Shown piece by piece: positions 52,265-61,637 of a stretch of 64,000 nt of DNA; within the stretch, counting starts at the first letter, position 1; every line of letters begins with the position of its first letter. Under the pieces are notes generated by a model. The model was not told where the DNA came from, did no database searches, and worked only from the letters and a program-made list of their open reading frames with translations. The translations under genes were made by a program, and so were the position numbers. The stretch comes from ZC4RG20 sp963782445. GTDB taxonomy: Bacteria > Pseudomonadota > Gammaproteobacteria > Steroidobacterales > Rariloculaceae. The DNA lies in NCBI GenBank assembly GCA_963782445.1, contig CAWAJM010000002.1:434001-498000 (forward strand), written 5' to 3'.

Positions 52265-52512
52265 CGGACGCCGGGACGGAGGCCGAAGCCTGTGTCCTGA
52301 ATCGATTCGCGCGCGCCGTCGCCGCGTTCGATCGCGGTGCCTGCGTCGAAGAGGCGACGGCGGAGCTCACGCCGGACCTCTATGCCGCGCTGCCGGACGG
52401 CGCCGTCAAGGAAGCCGTCCGCGAGGCGTTCCGGCAGCTTGCGGCCGATCCGCCGGCCGCGGGACGCGAGGCCGCCGTGCGGGCTGCGTTGGAGTCCCTC
52501 ACACTCGCATGA
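52261..52512 (+). CDS. Small hypothetical protein (83 aa)
   Basis: 83 residues from GTG 52261 to TGA 52512 (VTDAGTEAEACVLNRFARAV at the start, ESLTLA at the end). Predicted helical, acidic, no membrane segment. Support comes from location: it overlaps the DUF6152 stop by 4 bp (GTGA) and the phosphatase start by 4 bp (ATGA), exactly filling the gap. No family recognised. Confidence 0.55.
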   Translation: MTDAGTEAEACVLNRFARAVAAFDRGACVEEATAELTPDLYAALPDGAVKEAVREAFRQLAADPPAAGREAAVRAALESLTLA

Positions 52513-53186
52513 ACGTGCTGCTGGATCTCGACGGCACCTTGACCGATCCCCGCGAGGGCATCGTCGCCTGCTTTCGGCATACCCTCCGCGTGCTCGGCCG
52601 GCCTGTGCCGCCCGACACCGATCTCGAGCGCTACATCGGGCCGCCGCTTCGCGATGCGCTGCGCGAGCTGCTGCCCGCGGACGCCGCCGCGGCGGATGTC
52701 GAGGCCGCCGTCGACGTGTACCGCGAGCGCTTCGGCAGCGTGGGGCTTTTCGAGAACGTGCCGTTCGACGGCATCCCGCAAAGCCTGGCCGTGCTCGCAG
52801 GCGGCGGTGCGCGCCTCTTCGTCGCGACCTCGAAGCCGCGCGTCTTCGCCGAACGGATTCTCGAGCGCTTCGGCATGGCCGAGCATTTCGAGGGCGTCTA
52901 CGGCAGCGAGCTCGACGGGCGCCTGTCCTACAAGGGCGCGCTCATCGCGCACGCGCTCGCCGACGCCGGGCTCGATGCGGCGGAGACGCTCATGGTCGGC
53001 GACCGCGAGCACGATGCCCTCGGCGCCGCCGCGAACGGCGTCTATCCAGTCGGCGTGCTCTGGGGCTTCGGCTCGCGCGAGGAGCTGCTCGCGGCCGGCG
53101 TCGAGCGCCTCGTCGAGGCGCCGCAGCGGCTCGCGGAGCTCGCCGAGTGGACGCCGGGCGAGCGGGTGCGGCCAACGCCGGCCTGA
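52509..53186 (+). CDS. HAD-family phosphatase, phosphoglycolate-phosphatase-like
   Basis: 225 residues. Motif I LLDLDGTLTDPREG (nucleophile Asp), motif II VATSKP, motif III Lys in SYKGALIAHAL, motif IV VGDREHDALGA. The cap domain lies between motifs I and II. The pattern resembles Gph/PpaX (phosphoglycolate or pyrophosphate phosphatase, Gph-type GVLWGFGSREEL). Exact substrate is not certain. Last gene of the overlapping string begun at 51048. Confidence 0.85.
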   Translation: MNVLLDLDGTLTDPREGIVACFRHTLRVLGRPVPPDTDLERYIGPPLRDALRELLPADAAAADVEAAVDVYRERFGSVGLFENVPFDGIPQSLAVLAGGGARLFVATSKPRVFAERILERFGMAEHFEGVYGSELDGRLSYKGALIAHALADAGLDAAETLMVGDREHDALGAAANGVYPVGVLWGFGSREELLAAGVERLVEAPQRLAELAEWTPGERVRPTPA

Positions 53187-53308
53187 GCGCCGCGCGGCCG
53201 GTGCATTCGCGGCGAGATCCGCTATTTGTTGGCGCGCGGCGCCATGACTTCGCCTTCGGCCACGCTGGGCCGTTTCTCCAACAGACTGATAAATAAAAGT
53301 ATTCCGGC

Positions 53309-53325
53309 TTGGCACGCTATTGGCA
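53309..53325 (+). promoter_or_regulatory. Sigma-54 promoter for the small membrane-protein gene
   Basis: TTGGCACGCTATTGGCA gives GG-N10-GC with a perfect -24 half (TGGCACG) and near-match -12 (TTGGC against TTGCA). It lies 50 bp upstream of the ATG at 53375. No activator gene is adjacent. An AT-rich patch (GATAAATAAAAG) just upstream could be part of an IHF or enhancer region. Confidence 0.6.
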
Positions 53326-53374
53326 TTGGCAAAGGCGCAAAACCATAAACCCTGACCACTGTCGGGAGCGACCC

Positions 53375-53695
53375 ATGAGAATCCTCTGCGTGCTGATCGT
53401 CATCGCCGCCGTCTGGCTCGGCTTCGTCGTGCTCGTGCCGCTGCTTGGCGCCGCGCTGGCGATCGCCATCCCGCTCGGCGGCTTCGTCGTCTGGCTGCTG
53501 CCGATCCTGATCATCGCGGCTTCGGACCGAACTTCCGGCCCGGAGAAGCTGCTCTGGATTCTGGCGATCGTTTTCCTGTCGTGGTTCGCGTGGATCTTCT
53601 ACTTCCTGTTCGCGCCGATTGCGGGCCGCCGCCGCGAGCGCGCGTATCCCGAGGACCGCGAATACCGGTCCTATCGTTCTTATCGGTCCTACTGA
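53375..53695 (+). CDS. Small membrane protein with PLDc_N-like domain
   Basis: 106 residues with three hydrophobic segments (about 2-22, 25-48, 58-80; LLWILAIVFLSWFAWIFYFL is the last) and a Tyr/Arg/Ser-rich soluble tail (REYRSYRSYRSY). The last segment resembles the PLDc_N motif found in many short inner-membrane proteins of unknown function. ATG 53375 with GGGAG upstream. A sigma-54-like promoter precedes it. Next gene 13 bp downstream, so a two-gene operon is likely. Confidence 0.72.
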   Translation: MRILCVLIVIAAVWLGFVVLVPLLGAALAIAIPLGGFVVWLLPILIIAASDRTSGPEKLLWILAIVFLSWFAWIFYFLFAPIAGRRRERAYPEDREYRSYRSYRSY

Positions 53696-53707
53696 GCGAG
53701 GCATTCG

Positions 53708-54073
53708 ATGAAGGAAGGCAGATCCGCCCAGCGCGGTCTCGGGAAGCTCGCCGCGTTGGTCGTCATTCTCGTGTGCCTCGTGCTCGGCGTCCTCGGGCTC
53801 GTGCTGCCGATCGCGCCCGGCCTGATCTTTCTGCTCGCCGCCGCGGTCTTGGCCGCGCGGACGTTTCCGTGCGCCGACGGCTGGTTGCGCAGAAGCCGGA
53901 CGATAGGCAGTTACCTCGACAAGACCGACCCCTTCCTCGAGTTGCCGCTGGCCGACAAGCTCAAGGTGGCCGCGTTGATCTGTCTCAAGGGGCTCGCCGA
54001 CAGCCTCGCGATGGCCGCGGCCTGCGCGGCGAAACTCTACGCCCGCGTGACGGCCAGGCGCGGGCGCGCGTAA
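53708..54073 (+). CDS. DUF454 family membrane protein (YbaN-like)
   Basis: 121 residues. GVLGLVLPIAPGLIFLLAAA spans one hydrophobic hairpin with the conserved LPxxPG turn; a charged segment (RSRTIGSYLDKTDPF) and amphipathic helix follow. DUF454 proteins sit in the inner membrane with unknown role. It is downstream of the small membrane protein and presumably shares its promoter. Confidence 0.82.
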   Translation: MKEGRSAQRGLGKLAALVVILVCLVLGVLGLVLPIAPGLIFLLAAAVLAARTFPCADGWLRRSRTIGSYLDKTDPFLELPLADKLKVAALICLKGLADSLAMAAACAAKLYARVTARRGRA

Positions 54074-54149
54074 CGCGGGGCACGCGCCGGCCGGCCGGGG
54101 CGCAGCGGCCGGCTTGCGATCGCGCGCCGCGCGCGTACAGTCGGAGCCG

Positions 54150-55313
54150 ATGGAAGGCCGCATCTTCTCTATCGGTTATCAGGAACGAAGCCTCGCCGAA
54201 TTCCTCGGGATACTGACGGCCCATTCCGTGGACCTGCTCGTCGACGTCCGCGAGACGCCATGGAGCCGCCGGCGAGAGTATGCCAAGACCGCGTTGGCCC
54301 TGGCGTTGCGCGAGACCGGCGTGGACTACGTCCATGCCCGCTTTGCAGGCAACCCGCAGGCGATTCGGCGCCGGGCGCAAAGTCACGAGGCGTGCCTGAA
54401 AGCCTACGCGGAGCACCTGGCCCGAAACCCGGCGATTCTCGACGCGCTCGACCGCGAGATCGGCGCCCGCCTGCGGGCGGGCCGGAATGTCTGTCTGCTC
54501 TGCTACGAGCGTCATCCCGACGACTGCCACCGCAAGGTTCTCATCGAGGCGTGGGCCGCCGCTCGCGCCTCGGCGCCGGAACGTCGTTCACTTGGCGCCC
54601 GACGGCGCGCGGCGTCTGAGCGAACCGATGCCAGGCGGCGAAAACGGCCAGCAGAAGACATGAGTGCATCGGCAGAACAGGCGCCGGAAGCGGCGGACCC
54701 GAGCCGCGGCGCCTTGCATCCGATGCTCGGCCGCCGCATCCATATCGTCGGTCACAGCGGCTGCGGCAAGAGCACTCTGGCCGCGCGTCTCGCGCACGCC
54801 CTCGGCCTCCCTTTGGTCGAGCTCGATGCGCTGAACTGGGAACCGGACTGGGTCGGGCTCAACGACGTGAACCCCGAAGAGTTCGAGCGCCGGATCGGCC
54901 ACGCCACGCGGGGCGATGCGTGGATCGTCGCGGGCTCCTATGCGAGATTCGCGCAACGCGTCTTCTGGCCGAGATTGGAGACGGTCGTCTGGCTCGACCT
55001 GCCGCTGCCGTTGCTGCTCGGGCGAGTGCTTCGGCGCTCGTGGCGGCGCTGGCGGACTCGGGAGCTGCTCTGGGGCACCAACTACGAGCGGTTCTGGCCG
55101 CAGTGGAAAGTCTGGCGGAAAGAAGACTCTCTGGTCTGGTGGGTCGTCGTGCAGGGGCGGCCGAAACGCCGCCGGATACTGAGCTATATGCTGGAGCCGA
55201 AGTGGGCACACATCCGTTTCGTCCGGCTCACGAGTCGGGCGGAGATCGAGCGGTTCGCCGCGGCGGTCGAGGCCGAGGCGGGCCGCGACGATGCGCTCTG
55301 CGTCGACGCGTAG
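54150..55313 (+). CDS. Fusion: DUF488 domain plus P-loop (adenylate-kinase/FlaR-like) kinase
   Basis: 387 residues in one open frame. Residues 1-145 are DUF488 (IFSIGYQERSLAEFL, LVDVRETPWSRR, CLLCYERHPDDCHRKVL with CHR near the end). A charged Arg-rich linker (146-180) leads to a P-loop domain with HSGCGKSTLAARLA (Walker A), LDALNWEPDW and RRSWRRWRTRELLWG, like topology-modulation/FlaR proteins. An internal ATG at 54660 could start a separate kinase protein, so the fusion may be two overlapping genes read in frame. Neither domain has a firm function. Confidence 0.7.
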   Translation: MEGRIFSIGYQERSLAEFLGILTAHSVDLLVDVRETPWSRRREYAKTALALALRETGVDYVHARFAGNPQAIRRRAQSHEACLKAYAEHLARNPAILDALDREIGARLRAGRNVCLLCYERHPDDCHRKVLIEAWAAARASAPERRSLGARRRAASERTDARRRKRPAEDMSASAEQAPEAADPSRGALHPMLGRRIHIVGHSGCGKSTLAARLAHALGLPLVELDALNWEPDWVGLNDVNPEEFERRIGHATRGDAWIVAGSYARFAQRVFWPRLETVVWLDLPLPLLLGRVLRRSWRRWRTRELLWGTNYERFWPQWKVWRKEDSLVWWVVVQGRPKRRRILSYMLEPKWAHIRFVRLTSRAEIERFAAAVEAEAGRDDALCVDA

Positions 55314-55343
55314 ACTCGACCGCAGTCCAGGGGAAGAACGCGG

Positions 55344-55904
55344 ATGCCGAATGAGGTCGAACCCAAGATCATTCACAACAGGACGCCGGAATCGGCGGCC
55401 ATGCTGGCAAACGTCAAACGAGCGATGGCCATCACCGCCAAACTCAATCGTTTGACGTTCAACGATGCGGAACAAGTTCGCGTCCTGTTCAGCGAGCTCA
55501 TCGGCAGGAAGGTGGACGACAGCTTCCTGCTGATCCCGCCGTTCTACACCGCAGGCGGCGACGAGATCCGCGTCGGGCGCAACGTCTTCGTGAACCAGAA
55601 CTGCACTTTCTACGACCTTGGCGGCCTCGACATCGCGGACGACGTGATGGTGGGGCCCAACGTGAACATCATTACGGCGGGCCATCCCCTCGAACCTTCG
55701 CAGCGCCGCAGCACGACCATCGGTAAGCCCATCGCGATCGAGAGAAACGTGTGGATCGCGGCCGGCGCCACGATCATCGGCGGCGTCACCGTCGGCGAAA
55801 ACTCGGTCGTCGCTGCGGGTGCCGTCGTTACGAAGGACGTTCCCCCTGATGTGCTGGTCGGCGGCAATCCGGCTCGCGTCATTCGTTCGATCGGCGACGG
55901 CTAG
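55344..55904 (+). CDS. Sugar O-acetyltransferase (left-handed beta-helix, Maa/NodL-like)
   Basis: 186 residues. The C-terminal two-thirds shows hexapeptide repeats (VGRNVFVNQNCTFYDLGG, IADDVMVGPNVNIITAGHP, IERNVWIAAGATIIGGVTVG). His in NIITAGHP is the catalytic base of acetyl-CoA-dependent galactoside/maltose acetyltransferases. It acetylates a sugar hydroxyl in the cytosol; specificity not readable. Starts 30 bp after the fusion gene. Confidence 0.9.
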   Translation: MPNEVEPKIIHNRTPESAAMLANVKRAMAITAKLNRLTFNDAEQVRVLFSELIGRKVDDSFLLIPPFYTAGGDEIRVGRNVFVNQNCTFYDLGGLDIADDVMVGPNVNIITAGHPLEPSQRRSTTIGKPIAIERNVWIAAGATIIGGVTVGENSVVAAGAVVTKDVPPDVLVGGNPARVIRSIGDG

Positions 55905-55910
55905 CGACGC

Positions 55911-57125
55911 TCACGGCGCCGCCTCTATCCGCAGCACACCGCCGTCTTTGGGATCGTCGGTCAACAAGTAGAGCAATCCGTCGGGACCCTGGCGCACGTC
56001 GCGAATGCGCTGATGCAGATCGACGAGCAACGGTTCGCGGCGCAGCTCCTGCATGTTCTCGTTGAATAGGATCCGCTGCAGCTGGCCCGTGCCCGGGATT
56101 TCGCCGTAACGCATCCCGCCCACGAACACGTCGCCCTTCCATTTCGGCAGCCGGTCGCCCGTATAGAACGCGAGACCCAACGTCGAGATCGACGGCGTCC
56201 AGTACACCACGGGATCGACGAAGCCCTCTTTCTGGAAGTACTTCGCTTGCCATGGACCGGGATAGCTGCGTCCGAGGCTCACGATCGGCCAGCCGTAGTT
56301 CGCACCCGGCCTCAGGACGTTGAGCTCGTCGCCGCCGTTCGGGCCCATTTCCAATTCCCAGATTCGGCCGGTCGACGGATTGACCGCCAATCCCAAGGGG
56401 CTGCGGTGCCCAAGCGTGTAGATTTCCGGTCTGTAGCCGGGCTTGCCGACGAAGGGGTTGTCGTTGGGTACCGTGCCGTCGTCCCGCAGACGCAGAATCT
56501 TGCCGGCCAGGCTGTTCGGGTCCTGTGCTTTCTCCGCAATCCGGTCGCCGGCGGGGGTGCTGACGTAAAGCATCCCGTCGGCCCCGAAGCACAGCCTGGC
56601 ATTGCCGCTGGTGCCGTCGTCGGCAACAAAAATGTCGTGCACGTCGGTCAGCGCTTTGCCGTTCCACGTGCCGCGGGCGACGGCGAGCTGAGCGCCGTCC
56701 GCGCCCTGCGGCTTGTCGTAGCTGAGGTAGACGTAGTGGTTCTCGGCAAACTGGGGGTGCAGAGCCACCTCGAACAGCCCTGAAAGAAAGCCGACATGAA
56801 CCGCCGGCACGCCGGCCACGGGCGCAGGTTCGAGCTTGCCGTCCCGGATGATACGCAGACGGCCCGGCCGCTCGGTGACGAGCATCGAGCCGCCGGGCAA
56901 GAAAGCCAAGCTCCAGGGATTCGCAAAGCCTCTCGCCACGACGACGACCCGGATGTCCTGGCCCTCGGCGGTGTGATAGGTGACGGGGTGAGCGGGCAAC
57001 GGCGGTATCTTGAGCCCGGTCGGGGCGACAGGCGTGCCGTTCCTGAAGGGGACGCTTTGCTGGGCCGAGAGCGGCAGTGCGTAAGCGAGTGCGCACAGGG
57101 CGGTGAACCGAAGAGTCAAATGCAT
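55911..57125 (-). CDS. PQQ-dependent aldose/sugar dehydrogenase (soluble, YliI-like)
   Basis: 404 residues with signal peptide (LTALCALAYALPLSA-like, cleavage after LSA). Beta-propeller of the GSDH family: GFANPWSLAFLPGG, VTERPGRLRII, HVGFLSGLFEVALHP, GHRSPLGLAVNPSTG and GANYGWP bind PQQ and Ca. It oxidises aldoses in the periplasm and passes electrons to the respiratory chain. Convergent with the acetyltransferase, 6 bp between stops. Confidence 0.9.
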   Translation of the reverse strand: MHLTLRFTALCALAYALPLSAQQSVPFRNGTPVAPTGLKIPPLPAHPVTYHTAEGQDIRVVVVARGFANPWSLAFLPGGSMLVTERPGRLRIIRDGKLEPAPVAGVPAVHVGFLSGLFEVALHPQFAENHYVYLSYDKPQGADGAQLAVARGTWNGKALTDVHDIFVADDGTSGNARLCFGADGMLYVSTPAGDRIAEKAQDPNSLAGKILRLRDDGTVPNDNPFVGKPGYRPEIYTLGHRSPLGLAVNPSTGRIWELEMGPNGGDELNVLRPGANYGWPIVSLGRSYPGPWQAKYFQKEGFVDPVVYWTPSISTLGLAFYTGDRLPKWKGDVFVGGMRYGEIPGTGQLQRILFNENMQELRREPLLVDLHQRIRDVRQGPDGLLYLLTDDPKDGGVLRIEAAP

Positions 57126-57302
57126 AGCTTATTCCTCCCATGTGGGCGTGAGCCGGCACGCCGGCGTGCCGCCCGAGGCCTGCTCCAAAAGAACCGGCGC
57201 GGCATCGAAGGCCACCGCACGACTGTGCTGGACAGCGGTGCGACAGCGTTGTCGAGAATCGCGCCTAGTTGCTCACGGACGGAGTGGGCCAAGACCCGCC
57301 CC

Positions 57303-57677
57303 TCAGTCCGCCGCCCAGAGGTCTACGATATTCGAACCACTGAATTCTATATGCCAGCCAAAGTCTGGCCAATCGTCGCGCTCGACGATCAGAGTCCATG
57401 CCCTTGGATCACTGGCTCCTTCGCAAATCCAAATTCGTGGATTGATGATGTGGGCAGTATGGTCGCGGCGCGCGCCTCGCTCATATTCGGCCAGGGCCAG
57501 TTCGGCCCTACGGACTATTGCCGGGAAATCCGACAGTATTTCGTCGAGCAACGCTTTTGCAGATGCGCTCGGTTCCGTCGTGCCGATGTCTTCGAAGTCG
57601 ATGTCAGCGCGGAGCTGCCTGCCGAGAAATGTACCTCTGGCGACAGGCACGTCGCGCGTCCACACTGCAGCGCTCAT
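57303..57677 (-). CDS. Hypothetical protein, possible immunity protein
   Basis: 124 residues, no signal or membrane segment. Beta-rich C-terminus with RAWTLIVERDDWPDFGWHIE and EFSGSNIVDLWAAD, an acidic Trp-rich surface typical of small immunity proteins. No family recognised. It lies on the minus strand at the start of the low-GC Rhs island, next to a second such gene. Toxin partner not identified in the window. Confidence 0.5.
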   Translation of the reverse strand: MSAAVWTRDVPVARGTFLGRQLRADIDFEDIGTTEPSASAKALLDEILSDFPAIVRRAELALAEYERGARRDHTAHIINPRIWICEGASDPRAWTLIVERDDWPDFGWHIEFSGSNIVDLWAAD

Positions 57678-57744
57678 TTTGCCATTCTCCGGTTAGAATC
57701 ACTCGGCCGCTTGGGTAGACTTCTCCCGATAGGATTGCGTCTAT

Positions 57745-58272
57745 CTACACCAGTCCGTCTGGATCATCGGGATTGACAGCCGAGAACCTCAGGCCTCTGA
57801 GACCGCGGTTTTCGATCGCTTCCTTGAGCCCGACACCGCAGAAGACATTGAGGTGCACGGGACCGACTCGGAATGCGTCGCGGTCACTGGTATCCCAAAT
57901 CTCAGTCCGCTGGATGCGCCGAACGACGTTATATATTTGGATTCCGTGACCATCGCATTGGCCTCTAAGTACCTCAGCCGCGTCGCCCAAGAGAGGCCCC
58001 AAAACCTTGGCGCCTCTCTCGTTTGTGGCAGAGATTAGGCCCGTCATTGTCGCAAAGTCGCCAAGGCCGCCCGGGTGCCTTTCGAGATCTGCGTCCATCC
58101 GGGTGAAATTCCAGCTGTTGTTCCAATGTTCGTCGCGAAGACGGGTGCCCCGAGTGGCTTCGCCAAACGCTAAGAATTTCCGCTTCCACTCCTCGTAGTT
58201 CTCATCCGCTATTCGGAGGTGCTCGTATAAGTTATCCTGACGGACGCGGTAGATGAATACATTCCTTAGCAC
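57745..58272 (-). CDS. Hypothetical protein, possible immunity protein (Imm11/DUF1629-like end)
   Basis: 175 residues, soluble. The C-terminal LKEAIENRGLRGLRFSAVNP resembles the end of DUF1629/Imm11 proteins (..GLxF...), which neutralise Rhs toxins. The N-terminal half has no recognised motif. It faces away from the Rhs gene and is in a lower-GC stretch. Assignment rests on the C-terminal pattern and location only. Confidence 0.45.
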   Translation of the reverse strand: MLRNVFIYRVRQDNLYEHLRIADENYEEWKRKFLAFGEATRGTRLRDEHWNNSWNFTRMDADLERHPGGLGDFATMTGLISATNERGAKVLGPLLGDAAEVLRGQCDGHGIQIYNVVRRIQRTEIWDTSDRDAFRVGPVHLNVFCGVGLKEAIENRGLRGLRFSAVNPDDPDGLV

Positions 58273-58359
58273 TTGAAGTGACCTGTTTGTTGATTCGCGC
58301 CGAACATTGATCCTCGTTTTGCAGTCGTCTCCGGCCCGCGGAATGTCCTTTAGGTTGTA

Positions 58360-61117
58360 ATGGAAAGGCCGGCTTCCCGCAGCGGCGGGTCACGGTTCTA
58401 TGCAAATGTACCCAAAAAAATGGTGCAAATTTCAGCGCAAATCAACAGCCAGTGCGGCCAGATCGCGAGCATCACGAACGCCGCAGGCCACGTCTGGACG
58501 TTCGATACGTACAACGCGAACGGTCAAGTCACGCACATTACGCTGCCGAACACGAGCACAATCACGTTCGCATACGATCCCCGAGAGCGGCTGATCAGTA
58601 AGCAGGAGTCAGGGGGTGGAACGACTCGGACGACCACTTATGACTATTACGCCAATGGGCTGCTGAAGCGAATCACGAAGCCGAACGGAGCGTACCTGAA
58701 CTACACGTACAACGACGCGCGCCTGTTGACATAGGTTGCGGACAATGACGGCAACACGATCACCTACGGCTACGACCTCGCCGGAAACCGGACCAGTGAA
58801 GACATCAAAGACGCTTCTCTGAATCTCAAGAAGACGGCGAGCTACGCGTACGACGCCTCTAATCACCTCTCGTCGATCACCGAACCTGGTTCGCTCACGA
58901 GCCTGACGTTCGATCCTCTTGGCAACCTGACCCACGAGACCGATCCCAACTCGCACGACATCGACTACACATACGACTCGCTCGACCGGCTAACGCAGGT
59001 GCTCGACGCGCTGAACCATACGACGAACGAGGGCCACGACGTCCGAGATAACGTCACGTCCGTCGCGGCTCCTAACGGCGCCACCACGGACTACGTCTAC
59101 GACGACCTCGGTAACCTTCTCTCTGAGACGAGCCCGGATCGCGGGGTGACGACCTACACCTACGACCAGGCGGGCAACATACTGACCCGGACCGACGCAA
59201 ACGGTATCACCGCGACGTTTACGTACGACGCCCTGAACCGCGTCACGTCGATCTCGTATCCCGACGCGAGTCTTAACGTCACATTCGCCTATGACGAGGG
59301 CACGAGCCAGAAGGGTTACCTGACGACGATGACAGATGCACACCGCCGGCACGACGACCTACGGTTACGATGCTTTCGGCAATCTGACACAAGAGACGCA
59401 GAACATCGACGGACACGCCTATGTGACGGGATATAGCTACGATAACGCAGACCTGCTGCAGTCGATGACCTATCCGTCGGGCCGCACGGTGACGTACACG
59501 CGCAACGCACTCGGACAGAGCTCTGCAGTCGATTCGACGTATAGCGGCACAACGGCCCCAGTGGTTCAAAGTGTGACGTACGAACCCTTTGGTCCGCTGG
59601 CGGGGCTCACCTTCGGTAATGGCCTGGTGATGAGTCGCACGTTTGACCAGCAGTACCGGATGATGGGTCAGACGACGGGCGCCGTCCAAAGCCTATCGTT
59701 CACGCTCGATGCGGCGGGCAATATCGATGCCATTACCGATAACGTAAACGCGTCCCTGAATCAGAGCTTCACCCAGGATGCGCTCGACCGCATCGACCAT
59801 GAAAGCGGTGCCTACGGAACGGATAATTACACGTACGATGAAGTCGGCAACCGTCTGACGCGATCGGGGGCGTCGCCGCAGACGCTCACCTATGCACCGA
59901 ACTCGAACCGGCTTGCCACGCACGATGGCGACAATGTCACGATTGATCCGGCCGGGAACCTTACGGCTGATCCGGCGGAGAATGTTTCCTTCACCTATGG
60001 TGACAACAATCGCATGCTGGGGGCCTATGTAGGCGGAGTGCTTCAGGCAACGTACGTCTACAACGGCCAGGGGCAACGCGTAAAGAAGGTCGAGACCACC
60101 GGCGCACAGCGGACGTTCATGTTTCACTACGGACCAAATGACGAGCTCGTAGGCGAAACCGTCTATGACAGCACGGGCGCGAAGATACAGGAGCGAGACT
60201 ACGTCTGGCTGGACAGCTTGCCGGTTGCGCAATCGGAGAGAGAGTTCTCTGGATCGACAATTACAGGCAGCAGCTTCGTCTATATCCACGCGGATCAGCT
60301 GAACACGCCGCGACTGGCAACCGATAGCACCGGAACTGTCGTATGGCGCTGGGACAGCGATGCGTTTGGCGTGGGGGATGCTAATACTGATCCGGACGGC
60401 GATGGAAATGTGACCGATGTCAGGCTCAGATTCCCGGGCCAGTACCTGGACGAGGAGACGGGGCTCGCTTACAACTACTTCAGGGACTACGACGCGGTTA
60501 CCGGGAGATACGTGGAGACCGATCCACTCGGGCTAGCAGGCGGGATAAATCCGTACGCCTATGCCGAAGGCAATCCGCTCGCGTACGGCGATCCTTACGG
60601 TCTGTGGGCGATCGGCGATCCGCTGCCAGACTGGATCGCGGATCCACTCGTCGGACTGGGCGACGGCGCGAGTTTCGGTTTGACCGCGCGTTACCGAGCA
60701 TGGCGCGACTACGGAACCGTTGATACGTGCTCACCACTCTACCGCGCCGCGGACTTCCTGGGAGCCAACCTACTTCCGATAGGCCGCCTGGGATATTTTG
60801 CCCGAGTGAAGTCCTTACCTCGGTTCGCGGGGACTCTAGAGAGCGCTCTGGCTCGCAGCTCAGTGCGCAATGCAATAAAGCTCGAATATAGGGGCGGCCA
60901 GCTGTTTGGTGGACGAGTTGCCCGCGCGATGGGCTACCTGCTTGGTAACCCGATGAGCGAAGCTCAAGTCGTTGCGAGGTACGGAGAGAACGCGGCCCTG
61001 ATTGCGCAGAAGGCGGCAAAGACAAATGGCTTGTTCAACTCCGCGGCCGCCTTGGCGACAGCTTATCAAGTAAACAGACAGGTCGAGGCATCCAATGATT
61101 GCGCCTGCCAGCGATAA
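58360..61117 (+). pseudogene. Rhs-family polymorphic toxin gene, N-truncated and broken twice, with intact C-terminus
   Basis: Dense YD repeats (TYDxxGNL-type) are readable throughout, but the frame is interrupted by TAG at 58732-58734 (LLT*VADNDG) and by one extra base at about 59346, after which the frame runs to 61117. The N-terminal delivery region (PAAR/VgrG-linking, TcB-like part) is missing. The Rhs core ends with RFPGQYLDEETGLAYNYFRDYD and ETDPLGLAGGINPY, then DPYGLW and a variable 160-residue tip (pre-toxin LPDWIADPLVGLGDGASFGLT, then an unrecognised toxin). The tip's 3' end overlaps an immunity-like gene. Confidence 0.85.
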
Positions 61118-61637
61118 TCAACCCGACTCAGCAAATGCGGTGCCCGCCGAGTGGCCGCTCTTTGTTGCCGATTACTATGATTCCGACAAAGTATATGTGT
61201 TGAGTCGGCCAGGGGCCGCCCCGCAACCAGTACCAGCCAAATCCTCCCCAGAAGGTGAGGAGCGCGTGATTGGCGGATTGGCGTGCTATGTAAGGGCGAA
61301 GGGAAGGCAAGAACGGCAGTTCGCAGCAGTCTACTCGAACATGCAGTGGCAGAAAGGTAGCCACGCAGGGCCTAGTTTTCGATCGGATTGTCGGTTTCAG
61401 TTTGGTTCGGAGTTGTTCGACTTGTCCGATCCAAACATTAAGGTGACATGGACTAACGGGTTCTTTCGTCGGCGATTTGTGCTTGCTCGGCAAGGGGAGA
61501 GAGTCCTGGATATTTACTATCGTCGGCCATGGAAGCACGAGTTAATGCGCGGCAATCGGGATTCGGATTTGCATGGGGCCGATGACTTCTTCGCGTATGC
61601 GGCCTGGGTCGTCGGAGATGCAAAGCGGAAGCTCTAG
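61095..61637 (+). CDS. Candidate immunity protein for the first Rhs toxin tip
   Basis: 180 residues, starting inside the last 23 bp of the Rhs frame (the tip-immunity overlap usual for toxin pairs). Soluble, Trp/Tyr-rich beta-type sequence (WPLFVADYYDSDKVYVLSRP, LFDLSDPNIKVTWTNGFFRR, RVLDIYYRRPWKHELM). No family recognised. GC is low compared with the rest of the window. Function is inferred from position. Confidence 0.6.
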   Translation: MIAPASDNQPDSANAVPAEWPLFVADYYDSDKVYVLSRPGAAPQPVPAKSSPEGEERVIGGLACYVRAKGRQERQFAAVYSNMQWQKGSHAGPSFRSDCRFQFGSELFDLSDPNIKVTWTNGFFRRRFVLARQGERVLDIYYRRPWKHELMRGNRDSDLHGADDFFAYAAWVVGDAKRKL

